Shown one piece after another: positions 55,051-64,000 of a stretch of 64,000 nt of DNA (position 1 is the first letter of the stretch; each line of letters opens with the position of its first letter). The DNA is from Dendrolimus kikuchii (taxonomy: Eukaryota > Arthropoda > Insecta > Lepidoptera > Lasiocampidae). The DNA is taken from positions 7,700,887 to 7,764,886 of the forward strand of contig CM034392.1 in the NCBI GenBank assembly GCA_019925095.2, in the 5' to 3' direction. The translations under genes and the position numbers were made by a program. The notes beneath the pieces are model-generated. The model saw nothing but the letters and a program-made list of their open reading frames with translations. It made no database searches and was not told the DNA's origin.

Positions 55051-55254
55051 AAATTTTAGTCGTATGTCCATTCAATTACCCTCACCTCTCCCTTTCGGCG
55101 AGATGTTTCGTTCACACCTTTAACAATTTAACAACCATATTCTACACGACGGTTTTCTAAAAAGTTTAATCTGTGTACAACAAAAATCTGAAGGAAACCT
55201 TTCGCTGACGTTTGCCCTCTGCGCTATGGCGCGATGTAGGCCTGTTTAAAAGCA

Positions 55255-55345
55255 CGTTGTGATATGTCAGCAACTGGTTGACAATATTATTCAAGTTGCG
55301 AACGTTCATAGGCAGCAGTGATCACTTTTCTCATCTACCTGTTTG
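55255..55345 (+). repeat. Old SINE / LINE-tail fragment
   Basis: gttgcgaacgttcataggca, gcagtgatcacttttctcat, ctgtttggactt: an eroded tail core. Confidence 0.4.
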
Positions 55346-56794
55346 GACTTGTCTTTAGGCAAAAAATGTTATTTCGTAACATACTATATATGTTAAATGA
55401 AAACATGTGTAACTTATAATAAACGTAAACATTACAAAATTTTTCAGTTTAAAATAATGATAATTTTTATTTAACATTTCCTTATGCTCTTTGAGTGTAT
55501 CAGTTACGCGTACTTTAAAAAATTGTAGTTGAATCTGATAACATAAAATACAGTAACAAATTTGTCCAACTTTGACCCTGTAAATACCCATTAACACCTT
55601 CAATCGCTTTCGTACCTAACGACCATGAATTCCTACATCGGCCCATAAACGGTTCTAAAACGTGCCTATGGGGGACGTTTTAATCCGTTTTTGGTCTCAA
55701 AGGGGCATTTGAAGCAGACCGCCCCGACAAAGTTTTTGTAATGGACATCTAAATAGATTAAAGGGATACAAAATTTAGGGACTAACTTTGTCATTAGTTG
55801 TGTCATTGTACAAGTTATATAAGCTGTAAGATTATAAGAGATTATTTAAACTTATAAGTCTAAATAACGTGAAGATAGGTATATAGATAACTATTTCTTG
55901 TACACCAATACAAAAATGAACTTACAGATTAAAAATGTATCTAATTATGCACAAAGCGGTTTTATCGCTAAAATGTGATCTCTTCCAGACAGATGAAGCT
56001 GATGATCATGGAATTGTAAACTTGCATAAGACGATTTTTGCTAATTAATAACATGGTTCTCGTCTCTTTCGAACCAATGCTTTAATTTCAGGCCAAGATG
56101 AGAACAGTTTCTATGCACAATATAACTTGAGCCGTAGGTATACAAGTTTGATTTGCCATGAAGATCCGCTTGAATATTACGATTTTAAGTTCTTACTAAA
56201 AGAAACTTTAAACACCAATAGATTGAAAATTGACACTATTGAGTTTAATTTTACCGTATTAAATATTGTAAGAAAATAAGTTGTAGTAAATTTTAGAGAA
56301 AAAAATATTCATTGTAACAATTTGAATGATTAATTAAATTGATTGACACACTCGATTCGATCCACCACGGTGGGTCTCCGGACATTCTCCTTTCGGTAGC
56401 ACCTGGCTTTAAGACTTCGAATGTTGATTACTGCAGAGTCACGTCTCGTAATTGGGTTCGAACCAAATTTGTTTCGGCGCAATAAAGCGAGCGATGCAAC
56501 CGACGGAATTTAAACCGATTAGCCCTTTGTACGGGTGTCCGTCTCGTTACCCTTTAATGATCAAACTTTTTAAAATTCATTATTTTAATTACACTCGGTG
56601 TGATGGGCATCTTATCTACCAACATACTAATATGAACATAGCTTATAGTGACGAAGTTATCTAGTCTATTTGATAATTTTATAGATAATATAGATGATTT
56701 GTTTGTTGAAATAAAGGTATATGATAATACTAATAAATAACAGACTAATATTATTCTTATACGAGTCGCAATGAAACAAGTGCAATGAAATATG
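55346..56794. other. No gene seen
   Basis: AT-rich. 56350-56560 is less AT-rich. The 70-codon frame there (56452-56664) has no domain I recognise. Confidence 0.45.
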
Positions 56795-56974
56795 TGAGCA
56801 TTGAAAATCCGTGCTATGTCGAATTTACTTTCGGCACAGCAATATACTAATTGCCAGCGTCATTTGTCCAATTGCTGCATGCGACTCTAAAATTATTTTA
56901 CTTCGTTAACTTAATATATTTTGTGTGTGCCGCCTTTGACAAATAAACGTTTTTCTTCCTTTCTTTCTCTTTCG
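56795..56974 (+). mobile_element. SINE-like repeat S, copy 2
   Basis: ttcggcacagcaatatacta ... caaataaacgtttttcttcc + (TTTC)n, parallel to 41117-41322. Confidence 0.55.
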
Positions 56975-57702
56975 TAATGTGATCATATGAAATCTTAATT
57001 AATCTAACCTTATATTGATGTAAATACAGCAGTAGCTAGATCTTCAAACGGGCTGATGCCTACTTCGGACAATAGATCAATATGAAAATCCAACAAGATA
57101 ATGTAAACTGTATCTATAGAAGAAAATACCTTAGAATGTATTACAATAAATATTATAGAAAAAAATCGAAAAAAAAATTACGAATGATAGTCCTCAAGTA
57201 TAAAACGTAGCTCCAAAATTTTCCAAAGTTCTTGGTGGACTGGTAGTGACGATGTTGCATGGTTTTCTTGTTTAAAACATATTTGTGGAGTTATCACTCA
57301 AAATGAATTGTTGTTTATTTTGCTTTAAAAATGTACTTGAAAAGTTCAAAAAACGAAGTGGAATGATGTGTGGTACCATACAGGAGTTGTAGGATTTAGG
57401 AGCAATCTATAGCTACATTTTTACTCGAGAATTTTCATTCCTAGTGTGTTCTTTATATACTGTTCACGGAATAATATACTTTTTGAATTATAGAGTGTAA
57501 CGGAAAGTTGCAAAGTTAACGCTAACTTTGCGTAGGCGAACTATTTCAACTGGTTATATACTCCAATATGTGGGCAGGAGTCAGAATTAGATTAACACCC
57601 ACTTATATATCGAAAAACATTACATCACTATCGGAACTAGTTGTTTATGTATTTCATGTTGTAAAGAATTTAAATTTAGTATTAGGTATTCAGTATCATA
57701 TT
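56975..57702. other. No gene seen
   Basis: AT-rich spacer. Confidence 0.5.
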
Positions 57703-58100
57703 TTTAACCGACTTTCAAAAGAAGGTGGTTCTCAATTCGACTATGTTTCTTACGCAATTTCTCCGTCAATTGTGGACCGATTTTCAATTTTTTTTATTCG
57801 ATAGAGTATACTACTAAGGTGGTCCCATTGTCACCAAGTCAGGATCTAATGAGTAGATTCCAGAGAAATCGATAGCAACCCTTGTTGAAGAGCACCGAGC
57901 GCCTACACTTTTCCAAAAATAAACTAGTATACGCGTGCCAGTAGTGTAATTTCAGGTGCTTAAAATATTATTTCTAAAGTTATTCAAGCAACTAAAACAT
58001 AAAAAAACAACAACAAAATTGTAAAATGCACCGACTTCAAGATGTTGTAGAAAATATTTATTTTTTGCTTTTTACTTGGAAGTCGGATTTGTTTTTGTTA
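57703..58100. mobile_element. Element with ttaaccgacttt... ends, copy 1
   Basis: Starts ttaaccgactttcaaaagaa and ggtggttctcaattcgacta, a common lepidopteran repeat end, and finishes near ccgacttcaagatgttgtag / tggaagtcgg. The middle (aaggtggtcccattgtcacc, gcaacccttgttgaagagca) recurs at 62525-62725. Confidence 0.6.
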
Positions 58101-58251
58101 AAAAAAAGAATAATTAAGTATCTGTTCTTTCATAGCATACAACATATGCTATTTCCTTTTTGTCCTGATGATCTCCAATCACGATCTCTTCCAGTAGGTA
58201 TGGACGGATTCGTTCGGCGAACTATCCACGTAATTCTGAGCGTCATACATA

Positions 58252-58798
58252 TCTATAATATTATAAAACTGTAAACATGCCGTGTGTGTACATTAAATTT
58301 ATAAAAAAAAACTGGAACTGGAATAGACTATATAAACGATGGAGAACACGATGCACTTTTTTTAGATTTTTTGTCTGTTTGTTCGGGACTCACGTAAAAA
58401 CTACGGGGCCGATTTCGATGCATTTCTCTTCTCGACATCAAATTTCTAAACTTAAAATCTGCGCTACTTTTATCCTGGGAACCTCAGGGGAATTTTCTTG
58501 GGAATGATTTGAAATGACCAGATGAAAAAAAATCTAATTCTAATATGATTTTTTCACTGATCGATATAAAATTTTATGTAAGAAAATCTGTGATATTTTA
58601 TATCCCCGGGAATCTAGCGGGAATTTTCCCGGGAGCGGTTTGTAGTTATTCGGTTGCATAAAAATTTGCTTATTCCGACACAGTTTTCACTAAAATGATA
58701 GCTTACATACTTTTTTAAATGCTCTGGTACTTTGTGTCTCGAGAATCTCGCGGGATTTTTATAACTCTAGCGTGGATGAAGTCGCGGTCGTATCCTAG
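58252..58798 (+). mobile_element. Helitron-like element E, copy 2
   Basis: TCTATAATATTATAAAACTG to cgcggtcgtatcCTAG with A/T flanks, 547 bp. It matches 41492-42035 along its length. A 76-codon frame at its start is not conserved in copy 1. Confidence 0.75.
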
Positions 58799-59378
58799 TA
58801 TACAACATAATTTGTTAATTGAAATCTATGTATGATGCAATACACTACACTTTATTTGAATTCCAAATTTTATTATTCCATATGGGAAAGCCCACGAACT
58901 AGTTTAGCTACGTCTCAATTACCTTGTAACACCCACATATCTATTCCCCTTAATCCGGTTCGGTTAATTGTACTTCTTAAAATGCACGATATTAATTGCA
59001 AGATCGGAACAGAATCAAACGAGCAGCTTAATTATGTATTCGTATGTATTTTTATCAGTCCAGTCACTTACTATTCCAATCGGTTCGATTTTTAACGAGC
59101 GGTTTGTATAAAATGTCATCATTGGTACTAATCCGATAATATTGCTTGAGGCAGTAAAACAGGAAAAAGCATTTAAATTGTATTTTTATATCGTATATAT
59201 TTGAAAAGATTTGAACTTCTATTGAGGCAATGTCTATACGGGCAAGACTAATAGGTTTAAGCAGTGATTTAATCGCCTACTGTTGAAAAATAATTATTTA
59301 TACACAGAAGCTATCAGTGGCAAAAATGATATATAGTTTAAATTATATAAAACTTAAATTAATGCATTTATTTAAAAA

Positions 59379-59580
59379 CTAGCAGCCCGGCGCGGTTTCA
59401 CCCGCGCTCTATCCCGCTTCCTTGGTATATAGCGTCATGTTATATAGCCTATGATACTCCCTGTTAACGTAGCTTTCTAACAATAAAAGAATTTTTGAAA
59501 TCGCTTTAGTAGATCCAAAGATTACCCCCTACAAAGTCACAAACTCACAAACTTTACCTCTTTATAATGTTAGTATAGTA
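59379..59580 (-). mobile_element. Helitron-like or related element, short
   Basis: The + strand begins CTAGCAGCCCGGCGCGGTTT + CACCCGCG after A and ends tttataatgttagtata. This is a frequent lepidopteran element end. The 5' TC is not clear. Confidence 0.55.
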
Positions 59581-60189
59581 TATATGGAATCTGACAGATT
59601 ACTTATTGAAAATCATGAGTTTACCCCCGCTTCTAAAGCAATTTTAGTTAGAAGAAGAAGCTGCACAACAAAATCCCCAGGGACTTATCAACACTTCATT
59701 AGTTTTATTGTTATTTTGTTTAATTAAAATGCTGCTAGAGATGCGTCACGTTTCATACACCAATTCATTGATGTATAATTTAGCGCAATTAAAGACTATG
59801 GTCAATACATGAATGTAATGCTATATAAATACAAATAAAAGATATCGGTGTTAGAGCTGTCGAAAATATTGGGCATCTATCTGTATCATCAAAAATGTCT
59901 AATCTCATAAACGTATAAATATAATATTTAATAATGATTAGAATATTGGTGTGCACATCACGTAGACGATAAAGTTTTATACATATTATAGTCTAAGTTA
60001 AATTAGCAACAATTAAGAAAGAACGTTATACTACAAAAGAACAACAACTCGTCTCTTTGTTTTGAACTTCTCTCTCGGGCGATTAAGCCATGGACTCTCG
60101 GCAGTGGTGCGTCATCCCATACAACGGGGGTAACCAACATAGACTGCACTATTCAACTTAATTAACCCTCACACTGCTATTACACAGAT
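59581..60189. other. No gene seen
   Basis: AT-rich non-coding sequence. Confidence 0.5.
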
Positions 60190-60400
60190 TAACCAAATTA
60201 ATTCAATTTGATTGAAAGACAGGACTGTAAGGACAAGACGATATACAATGACATTGAATGATTCAATTTGATGTTTATATGGATTACTTTGCTCGATGCA
60301 TCCAAAATAGAAGACAGAAATAGACCGTCCAATATCGGCTTGAGTACATACGATCGAATCAGATGTCACTGATGTCAGTCGTATTCTGTTTAACATATTC
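60190..60400. repeat. Diverged dispersed repeat, shared with 50725-50960
   Basis: See the order of blocks given at 50725. Orientation is the same. Confidence 0.45.
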
Positions 60401-60807
60401 GTGAAAAGCGAGTATTATCAAAAAAGTCGTGTTCGTGTAGGCATTCCGTAAATAATAGAAGAACCAATTCAACTGATCCACCTGTAAACGGCTTCAAAGA
60501 AACATAATTAAGCTTTCAACGAATGTCGATTGATCTTTGCCCCATTAGTTTGGTAATGACATTCAATTAAAACGGATATTCCATGTTTTGAACTTCTTTT
60601 AACCTTCCTCTTAAAATTTGTTTATTTTACTTAAAATGTTTGGTTAAATAGCTACATAGTATGCAGGCACATTTCTTATTCACCCTCATAAAGAAATTAT
60701 TATAAGAAACCGATGAAAATATACCCCAAGTTTAAAAAAAAGGAAATAAAAAGTAAAAAAAATTACAAAATTGCGATATTTCTGGAACAGCTGGAAACAT
60801 CTATCTA

Positions 60808-61051
60808 TCTTATACTAATATATAAAGCTGAAGAGTTTGTTTGTTTGTTTGATTGAACGTGCTAATCTCAGGAACTACTGGTCTGATTTGAAAAATTCTT
60901 TCAGTGTTAGATAGCCCATTTATCGAGGAAGGCTATAGGCTATATGTCATCACGCTAAGACTAATAGTAGCAGAGAACCAATGAAGAATGTTTCAAAATC
61001 GGAGGGGTTTGAAAAGAAATTTCATGCGGACGACGTCGCGGGCACAGCTAG
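60808..61051 (+). mobile_element. Helitron-like element, intact small copy
   Basis: TCTTATACTAATATATAAAG to gacgtcgcgggcacagCTAG. The body matches the reverse of 2422-2650. Its last base is immediately followed by taatattataaaattcta, the start of element E copy 3. The 5' end could be one of several TC repeats from 60800. Confidence 0.75.
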
Positions 61052-61562
61052 TAATATTATAAAATTCTAAGCATGCCGTGTCTGTACATTAAAGAAATTA
61101 AAGAAAGAAAGACAACTGGAATAGACTATTTAACGATGGAGAACACGCTCCATTTCTTTTAGATTTCTTGTCTGTTTATCCGTTTGTCTGTTTGTTCGGG
61201 ATTCACGTAAAAACTACTAGGCTGATTTCGATGCGGTTTCCGCTTATAGACAACTAATTCTTAGACTTAAAATCTGCGCCACTTTTCATCCTGGGAATCT
61301 CGCGGGAAATTTTCTGGGAATTATTAAAAATGGCCAGATTTTGAAAATATCGAATCCAATATGACATTTTCACTGATCAATATCAAATTTTATTAAAATT
61401 TGTGATATTTTTTATCACGGGAATTTTTCTGGGAGCGGTTTGTAGTTGTTCGCGTGCATAAAAATTAGCTTATTCCGACAGTTTTCACTAAAACAGTACC
61501 TTACATTCTTTATTAATTGATTTGTGTCCTGCGATTCCAGCGGGAATTTCAAGTCAAGAATG
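61052..61562 (+). mobile_element. Helitron-like element E, copy 3, lacking its CTAG end
   Basis: Shares gcatgccgtgtctgtacatt, cgatggagaacac, gattcacgtaaaaactacta and agcttattccgacagttttc with copies 1 and 2. It stops at caagtcaagaatggacgaag + t. Its 5' end abuts the CTAG of the previous element. Confidence 0.7.
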
Positions 61563-61755
61563 GACGAAGTATATTATATTTTTATTATACTACCTATTAG
61601 ATCTATACCAATATTAAGATTAAAATATTTTTTGTTTCAGTTATTTCTTATACGCTATTTGAGTATGCCGTATTATAAAGTCGTACATTGAGTATTGGAT
61701 TGTTTGTAACAATTTCCACTTAATCTATCTTAGTAATTATTAATATCAATATTAT

Positions 61756-62019
61756 TAAAGAGGCAACAAAATAACCCACAGCCAGATGGTAGGGTATTTG
61801 CTCGACTGAATGGCGGCCACCCCTAGTCTAGTCCAGAGTATCCCGCCATAGCAACTTTGAATTGTGTTCCGGCATTAGTGACCAGATTCCAGTCTCTCTT
61901 AAGAGAGCAGCAGCTCATTTGTAGCACCTTTGATGTTGCAAATGTCCATAGGCGATGGTAACCGCCTTCCATCAAGTGGGCCGTCTGCCTGTCTGCTGAA
62001 CTCCTGCAATAAAAAAAAA
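61756..62019 (+). mobile_element. SINE / LINE-tail repeat
   Basis: aaagaggcaacaaaataacc, cacagccagatggtagggta, gctgaactcctgcaataaaa plus an A-run. Well preserved. Confidence 0.85.
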
Positions 62020-62524
62020 TTACATGTTTTATATCTGCATAGCTTGTGTGTCATGTGTGTTACATACATTACAAATATTGTACTGCACTGCAGTGTACTG
62101 TTCCGTACCATAATATACTAATAAAAAATAAAAGTTAATCTGCTACAAACAAACTGTATTATTAAACTCACAACATTTCCAATGGGTGGTTAAATATCCA
62201 GTTATATCGGTCGAGTTTTAAAGGCCCTCATAATCGGCTGTAGGGCCCTTAATAACAGTTTATATATGTGACGGTATCGCCGGACCGGTCAGTCAATTAA
62301 CCGAGCCTGTACTTAGCCCAAGCCGTATTGCATGTTTATGGCCTCACACACTTTTAATTAACAACCAAGTGGAACATTTTATTTTTATTATTTAATAAAA
62401 AAATATGATTAAAAAAAACACAAATGAGCTCAAAGAAATGTTTAGAGATAAGTCAAGTTTTTCGTCTTCTCCTTCTTCATGGTGCATTGATGACCTGTTC
62501 TTATATCTTATGAACCATTCATTT
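62020..62524. other. No gene seen
   Basis: AT-rich. 62210-62330 is somewhat GC-richer. No family was recognised. Confidence 0.5.
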
Positions 62525-62725
62525 TTAACTCGCGAGATGGTCCCATAGTCACCAAATCAGGATCTGATTTGTGGATCGCAAGGAAATGTAGAGCAACCCT
62601 TGTTGAAGAGCATATACACAGAATAAAGAGATGGCAAATTTGTTGTTGTACAATTTCTATAGGTGCTTAATATATTATTTCTAAAGGTATTGAAGTATTT
62701 GCGCAACTAAAAGGTAGAAAATAAA
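62525..62725. mobile_element. Fragment of the element at 57703-58100
   Basis: gatggtcccatagtcaccaa, agcaacccttgttgaagagc, ggtgcttaatatattatttc: same order as in copy 1. Confidence 0.6.
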
Positions 62726-63413
62726 TATTTAACCAACTCTTACACCGTCCAGGCTGTGCGTCTTTGGAATGAGCTACCTATTGCTGTAATACAAGCCAAA
62801 TCCTTAGTATTTTAAAAATCAGGTTCAGAAAAATTACTGTTCTATTGTGTATAATAATTCCTATTATACTTATATATCTGTGTGTATGTGTGTGATGTAT
62901 TAAAAATCTATTAATCCCGCCAAAGGTTACCTGGAAGAGTTCTCTTTGTACCGATAAGACCGACCGTTGTATTATCTCTTGTATTTTTCTATTTATTTTT
63001 GGTTTGGTGTATAATAAACAGTTATCTATGTATCTATCATTTATTGTCTTATTTAATTTAATGCTTATATTTAGCACAGACATGACATGGAACATTTAAT
63101 CTGAGCTTATCTTGTTCGTAAACTTAATGCGAACAGAAGTATTTGAATGACCTTCAAATACGCTCTCTCAAAGATAACCTAAGCCAATATCGAATAAATA
63201 ATTGATCTCTTGTGAATAAAATATTACAGAGATTGTCACGAATATTTTTTATCTCAATTTTAGTATTGTGTTTACGTGAGTTAGATAAATTTGTTAGAGT
63301 AATAGTGTTCTAAATTTATCTCTGGATTTTTAAATCTTCATAAGACATCAGTTGAACGTTTATAAAATTAAAGGCAACAAGATGTTACTTACAATGACTT
63401 AAAGTTATTTCAA
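62726..63413. other. No gene seen
   Basis: AT-rich. At 62742-62810 a short frame reads TVQAVRLWNELPIAVIQAK, which echoes the LWN.LP motif of LINE C-termini, so a very small LINE scrap is likely. Confidence 0.4.
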
Positions 63414-63465
63414 ACCAAACGGAAATAAGGTACTTATGGGTATAAATACCTTATTTCCGTTTGGT
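63414..63465. repeat. 52-bp hairpin with perfect 19-bp arms
   Basis: accaaacggaaataaggta, a 14-nt loop, then taccttatttccgtttggt. The flanks gttatttcaaacc / ggtttgaatgtaaaataac are also partly inverted, so a small foldback element is likely. Confidence 0.85.
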
Positions 63466-63959
63466 ACTAACGGTTTGAATGTAAAATAACATCACTTTTA
63501 AGTCTCTACTATCATATCGTTCTTCTTCTTTGAGCATAGGCATAATTTTATTGGGAAGTGCACTTGAAGTGTATCTAAGCAACGCCGCGTTAAATGTTCT
63601 AGTTATCAAAATAAAAATAAAAAATTGGGTTGTACGTATACTTTCCTCAAGTTCCTAAATACATTTATGCATGTTGCACATTGCACATATAAAGAAAGTC
63701 GACTTTGGAATAGAAAACCGAATTTAGTATTAAATAAATGAAATTAGTGCGAATAAGGGGGAATAGTTTCCAGTGGATACATTACTATTACCCACGTAGA
63801 CGCAAACCACGTTATACTTCATTTTACATACACAAGTTTGTAAAAAATGGTCTCGCTTTTGTTCGCGTAAGCTCCTTTTAAAATTGTATTCTTCGTTCGG
63901 TAACACAGTACAAATTAAATATTGCGTTGAATTGAAAAGTATTTATTTATATAGATAAC
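63466..63959. other. No gene seen
   Basis: AT-rich non-coding sequence. Confidence 0.5.
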
Positions 63960-63962
63960 AGC

Positions 63963-64000
63963 CCATAAACGTCCCACTGTTGGTCCTCCCACTATAGGGG
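63963..64000 (+). mobile_element. tRNA-like SINE family T, 5' start at window edge
   Basis: cccataaacgtcccactgtt is the start block seen at 44371. The rest lies outside the window. Confidence 0.55.

Noticed and set aside
56452..56664. 70-codon ORF in a less AT-rich patch
   Set aside because: No recognisable motif or splice partners, and the length is within chance for this composition.

Overview
The window is AT-rich animal nuclear DNA, almost certainly from a moth or butterfly (Lepidoptera). It has GT-AG introns, large non-coding spaces, and a dense load of dispersed elements of kinds typical of lepidopteran genomes: LINE tails ending in 'ctcctgcaataaa', Helitron-like elements with 5'-TC and 3'-CTAG ends, small foldback MITEs, and tRNA-like SINEs. 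The species cannot be told from the sequence.

The only host gene I can support is fringe (fng) on the + strand. It runs from an ATG at 19179 to a stop at 49966 in eight coding exons: 19179-19472, 33002-33050, 33341-33443, 46892-47039, 48147-48232, 48384-48454, 48946-49123 and 49909-49966. All junctions have GT/AG and compatible phases, and together they encode 328 residues. The product is a type II Golgi membrane GT31 glycosyltransferase that adds GlcNAc to O-fucose on Notch EGF repeats. It carries the family's DDD metal-binding motif and the PDD...GFIIEH block. Introns 1 and 3 are about 13.5 kb each and are full of repeats. The first coding exon sits in a GC-richer segment that looks like the promoter and 5' leader, with a 27-codon upstream ORF overlapping the start.

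Layout: 1-6.9 kb is a graveyard of LINE fragments, a 164-bp tandem repeat and a Helitron-like element. 7-18.6 kb is AT-rich non-coding DNA with SINEs, MITEs and two oppositely oriented Helitron-like elements just upstream of fng. 19.2-50 kb is fng, whose introns hold the most striking object: a 2.1-kb Helitron-like element carrying 166 tandem copies of a 9-bp unit. 50-64 kb is downstream intergenic DNA with a decayed R1/Jockey-group LINE piece, more Helitron-like elements and SINEs. No rRNA, tRNA gene, CRISPR array or second host gene was recognised.

The main second-look items are: the 166-unit minisatellite inside a Helitron-like element, and its sister element at 5.3 kb with a different 9-bp unit at the same internal site; a perfect 54-bp palindrome 0.5 kb before fng exon 2; a 356-bp inverted repeat in fng intron 1; short miRNA-sized hairpins; the fng upstream ORF; and a small SINE-like family with perfect 12-13-bp target duplications.
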